Source: Minwuiaceae bacterium (GTDB lineage: Bacteria > Pseudomonadota > Alphaproteobacteria > Minwuiales > Minwuiaceae). Taken from it: 64,000 nt of DNA. Below are positions 25,195 through 33,907 of the stretch, piece by piece. The notes under the pieces were generated by a model that worked only from the letters and a program-made list of their open reading frames with translations, was not told where the DNA came from and ran no database searches. Position numbers and translations under genes: made by a program. The stretch is taken from contig JANQEE010000045.1 in assembly GCA_028278525.1 (NCBI GenBank), positions 124,001 to 188,000 of the forward strand, read 5' to 3'. The first letter of the stretch is position 1. Each line of letters opens with the position of its first letter.

Positions 25195-27639
25195 TCACCA
25201 ACGGTAGCGCACGCTTGCGACAATCGTTTGCTCCGTTCCGTAGAAGCAGGCGTTGCCGCTGGAACAGCCGGCAACGTGCCTGTTGTCGAGCAGATTGTCG
25301 GCGCGCAGCGCGAACGTGAAGTCGCGCCAGTCGTAGCGGATGGCCGCGTCCACCAGGATGAAATCGTCCACCTTGAAGGAGTTCGCCGCGTCTCCGAACG
25401 TCGATCCCTTGTAGCGCACGCCCCCGCCGATGCCGAGACCGGCCAAGGGACCGGTCCGCACGCCGTAGTCGGCCCAGAGCGAGGCCAGATGCTCTGGGAT
25501 CAGCGTCGGCCGGTTGCCTTCGTCGCCGGCGTTGCTCTCGGTGATTTCGACATCCTGGAAGGTGTAGGCGGCGGTCAAATCGAGGCCGAAATCGAAACTG
25601 GCAACGCCTTCGATTTCGATGCCCAGCGAGCGGACCTCGCCGGTTTGCACCTGGTTCAGCGGGTTGTTCGGATCGGGCGTCCGAACGTTTTCGCGCGTGA
25701 TATGGAACGCGGCCAGGGTGACGGAGCTATTGAAGCCCGGTGGCTGGTATTTTAGGCCGACCTCGTACTGCGTGCCGGTTTCCGGCTCGAACGCATCGCC
25801 GTTTCCGTCGGTTCCGACGATCGGCAGGAACGAGCGGGAGTAGTTCGCATAGGGCGCCAAGCCGATGTCGAACAGATAGACCAGACCGGCGCGCCAGCTG
25901 AATTCGCTGTCGTCCTGATCCGACTTCGTATCCGCAAGCCGGTCTTCCCGGTCGGAAAAAACGAAGTCGTGCCGCCCGCCCAGGGTAACGACCAGATCTT
26001 CGAACACCTTCAATTGCTCTTGCGCATAGAGGCCGACCTGGTCCTGAACGGTATTGGCGTCCGTCGAAACGGCCGGCCTTGCAAAGGCCGCCCCATAGAC
26101 CGGGCTGAAAATGTCGAGCGACGGCGCCGCGCCGAACCGTTGGAAGTCGTCGACTTCGTAGCGTTGGTAATCCACGCCGAGCAGCAACGTGTGCGCCGCG
26201 CTGCCGGTAACGAAATCGGCCTGGGCCTGCGTGTCGACCGTGTACTGATCGGTATCGCCGTTGGCCACGAAGGCAAACCGATTCAGGGTTCGCTGATCCG
26301 GCTCAAGGCCGCCGCCGAACACGGATTTGGAATCGACCTCGAGCGCGTCGTAGCGCGCGTTCTGCCGGAACGTCCAGATGTTGCTGAACTCGTGCTCGAC
26401 AAGGTATCCGATGCCGTAAGCGGTTCGGTCGAAACCGTCGAAGCCCGGTTCGCCGATAAATCGCCTGACCGGAATGGTGCCGTTCGGGTTCGAATCCAGG
26501 GTTCCCTCAGCCGGGAGGAACTGGTTGGTGGAGCCGGTTCTGTCGTCCTGATAGCGGCCCAGGATCGTCAGCGTCGTGTCCTTCCGCGGGCGAAAGGTGA
26601 GCGCGGGGGCGAGAAACTTACGGTTGTCGTCGACGAAGTCGACCTGCGTGTCGCTGTTGCGGAAAAGACCCGTCAACCGAAACGCGAGGGTTTCCATGCC
26701 TGCCAGCGGCCCGCCGATATCGGCCTTCCCTTCGAAATGATCGAAGCTGCCGGCCTCCAGCTCGACCTCTCCGAACGGCTCGAACGTCGGCCGCTTCGTG
26801 ACGAGGTTGACGAGACCGCCGGCGCCGCTTTGACCGTACAGAACGGAAGCCGGTCCGCGCAGCACCTCAACGCGCTGCGCCCCGTACAGTTCCGGCCTGA
26901 ATTCCGCGAAGGCAGAGGAGCGAAGTTGGAGTCCGTCCAGGAAGACACCGGTACCGGCCTCGTCGAAGCCGCGGTAACGAAGAAAGTCCACGCGGCTGTC
27001 GTTGCCGAACACTTCGCCCTGAAAGCCGGGCGTGTAGCGCAGCACCTCGTTTATGGTATCGGCGTCCCGGTCGTCCAACTGGTCGCGTGTGATGACCGAG
27101 ATCGACTGCGGCGTCTCGATCAACGGCGTATTCGTCTTCGTGCCCGTCAGGCTGCGGTTGGCGACATAGCCGTCGACCGGCCCGATCGCACTCTCGGACC
27201 GCGCCTCCACGGTTATCGTACCGAGCTGCTGCGGGCCGCTGCCCTGCTCCGCCGTCGTCGGTTGCAGCGTCACGGTGCCGGAGTCGGTGAAGCGGAAGGC
27301 GATGCCGGTCCCATCGAGCAGGCGGGCAAGCGCTTCACGGGGCGTCAGGTCTCCGCGAACCGCGGTGCTGCGCAGATTCCGCACGCGCGCGACGTCGTAG
27401 AAGAGTTGGACGCCGGCCACATCCGCAAACGACAGCAGGGCGGCGTTGAGGTCCTGGCTCGGTATGTCGAACGCAACCCTTTCGCCGACGGCGGCCGGAG
27501 GATCCGACCGTTGCGCCAAGGCGGATGGCGCGTTGGCGCTCACGGCCATCAACAACGCCGCCGCGCCCGCCGTCGCGACCATCCATCCCCGCAGAAAAGC
27601 CCCAGCGCCTTGCGGCCGCGCGCCCGTCTTGACCCCCAT
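25195..27639 (-). CDS. TonB-dependent siderophore receptor with signalling domain
   Basis: Outer-membrane ferric-siderophore transporter, 814 residues. A long signal peptide ends near ALAQ at about 43. An STN signalling domain (about 55-110, FDIPSQDLNAALLSFADVAGVQLFYD) is followed by the plug (about 165-275, TPQSISVITRDQLDD). The beta-barrel ends in the aromatic residue of VRYRW. The STN domain indicates that it signals to the adjacent FecR and FecI. The start is supported by GGACGG before the ATG. The plug and barrel resemble FhuE/FpvA-type receptors; the siderophore cannot be named. Confidence 0.93.
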   Translation of the reverse strand: MGVKTGARPQGAGAFLRGWMVATAGAAALLMAVSANAPSALAQRSDPPAAVGERVAFDIPSQDLNAALLSFADVAGVQLFYDVARVRNLRSTAVRGDLTPREALARLLDGTGIAFRFTDSGTVTLQPTTAEQGSGPQQLGTITVEARSESAIGPVDGYVANRSLTGTKTNTPLIETPQSISVITRDQLDDRDADTINEVLRYTPGFQGEVFGNDSRVDFLRYRGFDEAGTGVFLDGLQLRSSAFAEFRPELYGAQRVEVLRGPASVLYGQSGAGGLVNLVTKRPTFEPFGEVELEAGSFDHFEGKADIGGPLAGMETLAFRLTGLFRNSDTQVDFVDDNRKFLAPALTFRPRKDTTLTILGRYQDDRTGSTNQFLPAEGTLDSNPNGTIPVRRFIGEPGFDGFDRTAYGIGYLVEHEFSNIWTFRQNARYDALEVDSKSVFGGGLEPDQRTLNRFAFVANGDTDQYTVDTQAQADFVTGSAAHTLLLGVDYQRYEVDDFQRFGAAPSLDIFSPVYGAAFARPAVSTDANTVQDQVGLYAQEQLKVFEDLVVTLGGRHDFVFSDREDRLADTKSDQDDSEFSWRAGLVYLFDIGLAPYANYSRSFLPIVGTDGNGDAFEPETGTQYEVGLKYQPPGFNSSVTLAAFHITRENVRTPDPNNPLNQVQTGEVRSLGIEIEGVASFDFGLDLTAAYTFQDVEITESNAGDEGNRPTLIPEHLASLWADYGVRTGPLAGLGIGGGVRYKGSTFGDAANSFKVDDFILVDAAIRYDWRDFTFALRADNLLDNRHVAGCSSGNACFYGTEQTIVASVRYRW

Positions 27640-27670
27640 CTTTCCGTCCTTTCACTCGACCTGGATCTTT

Positions 27671-27695
27671 ATCGCGAATGCGTCTCATTCGCGAT
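27671..27695. promoter_or_regulatory. Perfect palindrome before the siderophore receptor gene
   Basis: ATCGCGAATG and CATTCGCGAT form perfect 10-base arms around a five-base centre, 32 bases upstream of the receptor start. The AATG-N5-CATT core is similar to Fur-type sites, though the outer bases are more GC-rich than the consensus. It is probably an operator or part of the extracytoplasmic sigma factor promoter region. Confidence 0.6.
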
Positions 27696-27784
27696 CTATC
27701 CGAAATAGGACGAACGAGGGACGGAAATCAGTAAAGCCAGACGCAACTTTTTTTGGCGTAGCCGAGAGGTTCGCCTGGTCCTTA

Positions 27785-28840
27785 TCAGAAAAGCAGGGTC
27801 ACGAATGGCGGGACGGCGACGCTCTGCGCCCCGAGTTCCCGGGCGATCTGGTCCAGTGTGTTCTCCAGCCTCGCCGTCTCGAACATGCCGCTGACCGTGC
27901 GTTCGGCGAGGTCGGGATTGGCGATGACAATACGTCCGCGGCGATAGCGGTTGAGCGTCGCAACAACCGTGGACAGCGGTACGCGGTCGAAGATAAGGCG
28001 GCCCCGGCGCCAGGCGGTGGCCGTGCCGAGATCGACGGTCCGGACAGCGCCGAAGCCCCTGCCCTCGCCGTATCGCACCGCCAGTCCGGGGGTAAGCAGA
28101 ACGGAACCTGCCCGGTCGGCCGTGGCCGCCAGTGCGACCTCGACCCGGTGGCGCGCGACCGTTACCTGAACCGAGTCCGGCAGCCTGTCCACCATGAACT
28201 GCGTGCCGAGGGCCTTGGCCGAGCCGTCGGCCGCCTGGACCAGGAACGGACGCCGCTCCCCCTCGGTCATCGGGGCCGCGGTGACATAGACGGTTCCAGC
28301 CAACAGGTCGATCCGGCGCTCGCGATCGTTAAAGCGCAGCGCGAGGGCGCTTGCGGGAGCGAGATCCGCGACGCTACCGTCGGGAAGGACAAAGCTTCGT
28401 ATCTCCGCGGGGGCGGTACGGTAGTCCGCGAGCAGCATCGTCGTCGGATCGCCGAACCAGAAGATGCCCAGGCCGACGGCAAGCGCGACGCAGGCGGCAA
28501 GCGCGGCGATCCGCGCCCGGACCTCAGGCCGCCATTTGCGCACGGCGCGCCGTTGCCTCGCGATCGCGACCCGGCTCGGGGGAACGACGTCGTCTATCAG
28601 CGAGCCCGGCGCGTCGCGCAGCGCGGCGAGTTCGGCCCACGTCGCGCGGGCGTAGTCGAAAGCCGCCTGGTGATCGGGATGCGCGGCGAGCCAGCCTTCC
28701 AAATCGCGCCGTTCGTCCGGCCGCAGCGGGCCGCCGGTCAGCCGGCTCACCCAGCGGGCGGCGGCCGCCTCGATCTTGTCCGGATCGTCCCCGGGCACGC
28801 CATCCTTCGCGTGTCTACTATTGCCTGCTTTTTCCATCAT
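27785..28840 (-). CDS. FecR-type anti-sigma / signal relay protein
   Basis: A 351-residue FecR-family protein. The N-terminal DUF4880 part (AARWVSRLTGGPLRPDERRDLEGWLAAHPDHQAAF) binds the sigma factor in the cytoplasm, one span lies near 100-120, and the periplasmic FecR domain and C-terminal STN-like part contact the receptor. It lies between the sigma factor and the receptor on the same strand, the standard cell-surface signalling order. It keeps the sigma factor inactive or primed until the loaded receptor signals. Confidence 0.92.
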   Translation of the reverse strand: MMEKAGNSRHAKDGVPGDDPDKIEAAAARWVSRLTGGPLRPDERRDLEGWLAAHPDHQAAFDYARATWAELAALRDAPGSLIDDVVPPSRVAIARQRRAVRKWRPEVRARIAALAACVALAVGLGIFWFGDPTTMLLADYRTAPAEIRSFVLPDGSVADLAPASALALRFNDRERRIDLLAGTVYVTAAPMTEGERRPFLVQAADGSAKALGTQFMVDRLPDSVQVTVARHRVEVALAATADRAGSVLLTPGLAVRYGEGRGFGAVRTVDLGTATAWRRGRLIFDRVPLSTVVATLNRYRRGRIVIANPDLAERTVSGMFETARLENTLDQIARELGAQSVAVPPFVTLLF

Positions 28841-28899
28841 GAGTAGGACGCGCGACCCGGTCCGATCTAGTAAAGAGCGGCGTGGTTTTCCGTAAAAAA

Positions 28900-29403
28900 T
28901 TACATGGAGCGAAGGCGTTGCATCACATGCCGCAGCGCCTTGGCCAGATGCTTTTGGACCGAACTCTCGGAAATCTTGAGCCGGCCGGCGATTTCCCGAT
29001 GGGTCAGGTCTTCGATCCGGGCGAGAACGAAAACCTGTCGCGTCCGCTGCGGCAGTTCCTCGACCGCCGCGCGCAGGCGGTCGAGCCTTCGGCGGGCGTC
29101 GGCCACGCTTTCCGGGGACGGCCCGTCCCCGGGCAGACGCGCCAGGTCTTCATTGGCGGTCGCGTCGGTTCGCTGGCGCGCCAGCCTGCGGACGTGGTCG
29201 ATCGCCAGATTGCGCGCGGTGCGATAGAGGAAAGAGCGATCGTGGATGACCGCGGCGCCGCCACCCTGCCGATGCTCGGCGTAGCGCAGGAATGTCTCCT
29301 GCGTCAGATCGGCGGCCGTGTCCGCATCACGCAGCTTTTCGGTGAGATAGGCCTGAAGCTCGCGCCGATGGGCGAGGAACAGTCCCTTGATATCCTTGCC
29401 CAA
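28900..29403 (-). CDS. FecI-type ECF sigma factor
   Basis: Iron-starvation extracytoplasmic sigma factor. Region 2 is LQAYLTEKLRDADTAADLTQETFLRYAEH and region 4 is VEELPQRTRQVFVLARIEDLTHREIAGRL. The open frame extends to 29649 but the family begins near KDIKGLFLAHRRELQ. I use the TTG at 29403 (167 residues) with GGGA upstream; the start is uncertain. A Fur-like box lies at 29460-29477. It should transcribe the receptor operon when FecR signals. Confidence 0.88.
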   Translation of the reverse strand: MGKDIKGLFLAHRRELQAYLTEKLRDADTAADLTQETFLRYAEHRQGGGAAVIHDRSFLYRTARNLAIDHVRRLARQRTDATANEDLARLPGDGPSPESVADARRRLDRLRAAVEELPQRTRQVFVLARIEDLTHREIAGRLKISESSVQKHLAKALRHVMQRLRSM

Positions 29404-29459
29404 TATGCGAGTCCCCGATGCCTCCCGTCCGGAAGACGGACGGTCGGCGCCTAGCGTAG

Positions 29460-29477
29460 TTGAGAATCGCTCGCAAT
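29460..29477 (-). promoter_or_regulatory. Fur-like box upstream of the FecI-type sigma gene
   Basis: On the minus strand the site reads ATTGCGAGCGATTCTCAA, close to the frequent Fur-box form TGCGAATGATTCTCAAT. It lies about 57 bases upstream of the predicted sigma factor start, where an iron-dependent repressor would block transcription. Judged by pattern alone. Confidence 0.55.
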
Positions 29478-29557
29478 TTCCAGAATTTTCTGCCGGTGGG
29501 GCCAGCGTTCGGTAGGCTGCCGGTCCACGCAATTCAGCGGCTATGCGGTCACAAGCC

Positions 29558-30011
29558 ATGACATTCGACATCCGGCCCCTCTCCCCAAAAGACATCGCGT
29601 TGTTCCGCGAAATGCTCGACCTGTTCGGCGAGGTCTTCGACGAGGCCAAGACCTATTCGTCAGCCCAGCCGAGCGACGGCTACCTGCGGAAGCTTCTGGG
29701 TGGAGAGCAGTTCGTTGGGCTGGCGGCGGTGGCGGACGCTGCGGTGATCGGCGGCCTGGCGGCGTACGAACTCAAGAAGTTCGAGCAGGCGCGGAGCGAG
29801 TTCTATATCTACGACCTGGCCGTCACCGCGGCGCATCGGCGCCGCGGCGTGGCGACGGCGTTAATCGGGAGACTCAAAAAAGATCGCCGCCGCGCGTGGC
29901 GCGTACGTCATCTTCGTGCAGGCCGATCACCGCGACGATCCCGCAATTTCCCTTTACACCAAGCTCGGCGTTCGGGAAGACGTCCTGCACTTCGACATCA
30001 AGGTTGACTGA
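29558..30011 (+). pseudogene. AAC(3)-I-like aminoglycoside acetyltransferase gene, frameshifted
   Basis: A GNAT acetyltransferase closely resembling AAC(3)-Ia over its length: EMLDLFGEVF, FEQARSEFYIYDLAV, then the acetyl-CoA loop [12 protein letters not shown]. At the six-A run 29875-29880 the frame breaks. With one A fewer, translation continues in the +1 frame with the family's C-terminal half ([15 protein letters not shown], then [17 protein letters not shown]) to a TGA at 30009-30011. In the annotated frame the last 40 residues are nonsense. Likely a recent one-base insertion, a sequencing error in the homopolymer, or slippage. If intact it would acetylate 3-N of 2-deoxystreptamine antibiotics, or a natural relative. 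Confidence 0.88.
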
Positions 30012-30033
30012 TCGAAGTGCAGGCCGCCGCCCG

Positions 30034-31086
30034 CTAAACCTTCATCGCGAGCAACTCGGTCAGGTGCGCGTCCAACTGCCCCAGCGCTTCCGGGTCGGCG
30101 CCGAACAGCGCAAGGTGGCCGTCGATGGTCTGGATCGGGCGGAATTCGGCATCCGGGATCAGGCGCCATTCCGCCTCGCAGTCGGCCGGCGGAAAGAACA
30201 TGTCGGTCGACATCGGCATGACGAAGGTCTTGGCGGTGACCCGGCCGAGCGCGGCGCGGAGGTCCCCGCCGACGTGGCGGCTGACGTCGCCGCGCTGCCA
30301 CTTCCAGGCCATGCACAAGAGGTTGTTCGGGTCCATCACCGAGAAGTAGGCGTTCATGAAGTTGACGATGAAATCGTCCATGGACGAGAAGCCGAGCGCC
30401 TTATGCCGTTCCTGCTGGAAGAACTCGGTGCTCCAGCCCATCACCGCCCACATCTTGGCGTGGCGTAAGAGGCCCTCGCGGACGTCGGCCGGCGAGGCGT
30501 AGAAGCCCTTGTTGAAGCCGGGGTCCGAGGTAATCGCGTCGACCAGGGTTTCAGTGAACAGGTGGTCGTGCGCCGTGTTCTTGGCGGTGCCGGCGACCGG
30601 CGCGGCGCGCTTGACCATGTCGGGATAGCGCACGGCCCATTCGTAGGTCTGCTGCGCGCCCATGGAACCGCCGACGACCAGCGCCAGGCTGTCGAGGCCG
30701 AACTTCTCCGTCACCAGTTGGTGCTGAGCGCGCACGTCGTCGCCGATGCGGACGCGCGGAAAGTTACCCATCCCGCCGGGTGGCGGTGTGTTATGCGGCG
30801 AGGAAGACAGGCCGTTGCCGATCTGGTTGACGACCACGATGAAATACTTGCTCGGGTCGAGCGCGCGGCCCTCGCCGATATAGACGTCCTCGATGATCTT
30901 GCTGGTGCCGGAGTACCAGGTCGGGATCAGGATGGCGTTGTCCTTGGCCGCGTTGAGCTCGCCGAAGCTGGCGTAGGCGAGTTGGCAGCCGCGTAAGGTG
31001 CCGCCCTCCTCCAACTGAAGGGCTTCGATCTCGTAGAGTTCGTAAGGGCCGTGGACGTCTTGCGTATAGTAGGCGTTTTCAGTCAT
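30034..31086 (-). CDS. Alpha/beta hydrolase of the MetX-like (homoserine acetyltransferase-like) group
   Basis: A 350-residue alpha/beta-fold protein with nucleophile elbow GGSMGAQQ (serine near residue 139). The N-terminus (LEEGGTLRGCQLAYASFGELN) is typical of the homoserine O-acetyltransferase family, and the active-site His is in DGHLALFG. MetX proteins usually carry other conserved segments, and the partner gene here is a Baeyer-Villiger monooxygenase. Hydrolysis of the ester made by that enzyme is a plausible alternative role. The gap to the monooxygenase stop is 21 bases, implying one operon. Confidence 0.8.
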   Translation of the reverse strand: MTENAYYTQDVHGPYELYEIEALQLEEGGTLRGCQLAYASFGELNAAKDNAILIPTWYSGTSKIIEDVYIGEGRALDPSKYFIVVVNQIGNGLSSSPHNTPPPGGMGNFPRVRIGDDVRAQHQLVTEKFGLDSLALVVGGSMGAQQTYEWAVRYPDMVKRAAPVAGTAKNTAHDHLFTETLVDAITSDPGFNKGFYASPADVREGLLRHAKMWAVMGWSTEFFQQERHKALGFSSMDDFIVNFMNAYFSVMDPNNLLCMAWKWQRGDVSRHVGGDLRAALGRVTAKTFVMPMSTDMFFPPADCEAEWRLIPDAEFRPIQTIDGHLALFGADPEALGQLDAHLTELLAMKV

Positions 31087-31107
31087 GTCGATTGCTCCCT
31101 GTCTGGC

Positions 31108-32724
31108 TTAAGCCAGCGTGAATCCTTCGTAGCCGTTGGCAGCGACCTCGTCGCATTTGCGGCGGTAGCCGCCCATGCCTTCCGGGCCGAGGTAGGGCAG
31201 GAAGGCGCGCGGTTTGCCCTCGATATTGGCGCTCATGTACCAGGAGTTGGCGCCGGGCAAGAGCGTCATGCTGACCACCTCGTTGACGTGGGCGCCCCAT
31301 TCGTCCTGCGCCTCGGGCGTTGCCTCGATGGTCGTCTTGCCGGCCTTCTGCATGGCGTCGATGCAATCGGTCACCCACTCCACATGCTGCTCGATCGCGA
31401 CCGGCATGTTGGTGAGCACCGACGGGCTCTGCGGGCCGGTGATGGTGAACAGGTTGGGAAAACCGGCGACCGAGATGCCGAGATAGGTGTGCGGGCCGTC
31501 CGACCACGCCGCCTCCAGCGCCGCGCCGCCGCGGCCTTTTAAGTGGAGCGCCTTGATCGGGCCGGTCAACGCGTCGAAGCCGGTCGCCAGCACGATGATG
31601 TCGACCTCGTAGTCGCGGCCGCCGGCGCGGATGCCCTTCTTCGTGATCGCTTCGATCCCGCCGTAGGTGGCGGCATCGACCAGAAGGACGTTGTCCTTGT
31701 TGAAGGTCTCGTAATAGTTGGTGTCGAGCGGCTGGCGCTTGGTGCCGTAGGCGTGGCCCTTCGGGATCAGCATCTCGGCAACTTCGGGGTCCTTCACCGT
31801 GGCGCGAATCTTGCGCTGGATGTAGTCGGCGCAGAAATCGTTGGCCTCCTGACTGAAGAACATGTCCTGGTAGTTGGAGAGCCAGAACGCAAAGCCGCCG
31901 GCGTCCCACCGTTTGTCGAACTCTTCCTCCCGCTGTTCGGGCGTGTCGTCGAGCGCCGAACGTGGGATGAAGTAGTGCTCCTGGCCGAAGAAGGAGTCGC
32001 GGATGCGTTCGACGATGCCGTCGTAGTCGTCCTTGCGCGCCTTGACCAGTTCCGGATCGACCTTGCCGTTGCGCGCCGGCACGCAGTAGTTGGCGGTACG
32101 CTGGAACACGGTGAGGTGCTTGGCCTGCTGCGCGATTTCGGGGATCGCCTGCACCGCCGTGGCGCCGGTGCCGACGACGGCGACGCGCTTGGCGGTGAAG
32201 TCCACGCCCTCCTTCGGGAAGCGGCTGGTGTGGTAGATCTGGCCCTTGAAGTCGCCCATGCCCTTGAACGACGGGATATTGGTGTCGGACAGGCTGCCGA
32301 CCGCGGCGATCAGATAGCGCGCCGTCACCTTTGCGCCATCGTCGGTCTCCACCGTCCAGAGGTTGGTTGCCTCGTCGAACGCACCGCCGGTGACGCGCGT
32401 ATTGAACTGGATGTCGCGCTTCAAGTCGTGGCGTTTGGCGACATGCTCCAGATAGCGCAGGATTTCCGGCTGCTGCGGATAGCGCTCGGACCATTCCCAC
32501 TCGCGCAGGAGCTGTTTGTCGAAGGTATAGCAGTAGATGTAGGAATCGGAATCGCAGCGGGCACCGGGATAGCGGTTCCAGTACCAGGTGCCGCCGACGG
32601 TCTCGCCGGCTTCGATCACGCGCACCTTGAGACCGAGTTTGTCGCGCAGCGCCTTCAGCATGTACATGCCGGAAAAACCGGCGCCGATCACCACGGCATC
32701 GAAGTCGGGGGTTACGCTAGCCAT
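31108..32724 (-). CDS. Flavin-containing Baeyer-Villiger monooxygenase
   Basis: FAD- and NADPH-dependent monooxygenase, 538 residues, that inserts oxygen next to a ketone or oxidises heteroatoms. FAD GxGxxG is at 14-19. The Baeyer-Villiger fingerprint FKGQIYHTSRFP is near 157-169, and the NADPH motif VVGTGATAV is near 184-192. Conserved GGTWYWNRYPGARCD is typical of the cyclohexanone and phenylacetone class. First gene of a two-gene leftward operon with the alpha/beta hydrolase. The substrate cannot be named. Confidence 0.92.
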   Translation of the reverse strand: MASVTPDFDAVVIGAGFSGMYMLKALRDKLGLKVRVIEAGETVGGTWYWNRYPGARCDSDSYIYCYTFDKQLLREWEWSERYPQQPEILRYLEHVAKRHDLKRDIQFNTRVTGGAFDEATNLWTVETDDGAKVTARYLIAAVGSLSDTNIPSFKGMGDFKGQIYHTSRFPKEGVDFTAKRVAVVGTGATAVQAIPEIAQQAKHLTVFQRTANYCVPARNGKVDPELVKARKDDYDGIVERIRDSFFGQEHYFIPRSALDDTPEQREEEFDKRWDAGGFAFWLSNYQDMFFSQEANDFCADYIQRKIRATVKDPEVAEMLIPKGHAYGTKRQPLDTNYYETFNKDNVLLVDAATYGGIEAITKKGIRAGGRDYEVDIIVLATGFDALTGPIKALHLKGRGGAALEAAWSDGPHTYLGISVAGFPNLFTITGPQSPSVLTNMPVAIEQHVEWVTDCIDAMQKAGKTTIEATPEAQDEWGAHVNEVVSMTLLPGANSWYMSANIEGKPRAFLPYLGPEGMGGYRRKCDEVAANGYEGFTLA

Positions 32725-33027
32725 ATGTTCCTCCCTTGAGTCTTGGACAGATTAGTCCGGGACGACGGACAGCATCCGTGTCCGATTGGCTGTCAGATGA
32801 CTCGAGGAAGAGATCTCCGCGCCCGAGCCACCTTCGTCAGCGGGCAAGAAATCGACTTAGCTCTTCGGAGAAAGTATGGCCGCGCCGGTGACGAAAAACA
32901 ATCGATGGTTGGTCGCCTGCGAAATCCGGGCAAGGCGGCCGCCCGGGGCAACTGGTTGTCCGGGCACCGCGATGATAGTGTCCATCTGCTACGCGAGATC
33001 AGGCATCACGGCAAAGACAAGAGCGGT
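32725..33027. other. Divergent intergenic region
   Basis: No convincing gene. The frame of the downstream methyltransferase is open through the whole stretch, but its translation lacks any family similarity. The stretch should carry the promoters for the leftward monooxygenase operon and the rightward methyltransferase. I see no strong palindrome. Confidence 0.5.
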
Positions 33028-33840
33028 TTGAGTAACACGGAATGTATCAGGGACTACTACGATGCCCGGGTCGAGGCCGAGTGGCGGCGGCTTGAGACAA
33101 GCTGGCTGGAATACGCCGTAACCAGACATTTTATCGCCGCCTATCTGCAACCCGTGTCGACAGTCCTGGATATCGGCGGCGGGCCCGGGCGCTATGCGCT
33201 CGGTCTGGCCGCCGAGGGCCATAACGTCGATTTGGCCGATATCTCCCCCGCCAGCATCGCCTTCGCCGAGGCCCAAGCGCGGAACATCGGCGTCAGGCTG
33301 CGGCAGACCCTGGTCGCCGATGCCCGCGATCTGTCGGTTTTCCCGGACGCAAGCTACGACATGGTGCTCTGCCTCGGTCCGCTGTATCACCTGATCGACG
33401 CCGACGACCGTATACGCGCGGTTCGGGAAGCGCTCCGGGTGTTGAAGCCATCAGGCTGTGCGTTCTTTGCCTTCGTTTCCCGTTATGCGCCGATCCACTT
33501 TCACTTGAAAACCGCTCCCGGCGATATCGATAGCCGCAGCGACGTCATGACCGGGATTCTGGAACACGGACAGCACCGCCCGTCGCGGGAGGCGCCGTTC
33601 TTCACGGAAGCGTTCTTCATCGACCCCGCCGAGATCAGGCCCTTCATGGCCGAGTGCGGCGCGGAGGAACTGATGACGTTCGGCGCAGAAGGGCCTATGG
33701 CGCAGAGCGAGGACCGTCTTGCCGGGCTTTCCGCAACGGCCCGGCAGGGGTGGCTTGAACTCGCCGTCGAAACCGCGTCAACCCCCGCCGCACTCTATGG
33801 CAGCGAACATATCGTCTATATCGGACGAAAACGGACCTAG
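33028..33840 (+). CDS. Class I SAM-dependent methyltransferase
   Basis: A 270-residue protein with the methyltransferase motif I VLDIGGGPGRYALGLAAEG near residues 47-65, an acidic motif II region in ADIS, and the late DMVLCLGPLYHL segment. The start is uncertain. TTG at 33028 is chosen because AAGAG precedes it and the domain begins just after; the frame is open upstream to 32743. The substrate is unknown. It stands alone, 67 bases before an oxidoreductase gene. Confidence 0.75.
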   Translation: MSNTECIRDYYDARVEAEWRRLETSWLEYAVTRHFIAAYLQPVSTVLDIGGGPGRYALGLAAEGHNVDLADISPASIAFAEAQARNIGVRLRQTLVADARDLSVFPDASYDMVLCLGPLYHLIDADDRIRAVREALRVLKPSGCAFFAFVSRYAPIHFHLKTAPGDIDSRSDVMTGILEHGQHRPSREAPFFTEAFFIDPAEIRPFMAECGAEELMTFGAEGPMAQSEDRLAGLSATARQGWLELAVETASTPAALYGSEHIVYIGRKRT

Positions 33841-33907
33841 TATCGTCGGGGATCGGAGACCTACGTAGCGGCACGACCCACGCCAACGATCCTGAGAGTC
33901 CACGCCG

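Noticed and set aside
32743-33027. N-terminal extension of the methyltransferase up to ATG 32743
   Set aside because: The first 95 residues show no domain similarity and low-complexity basic composition; the methyltransferase domain begins after 33028.
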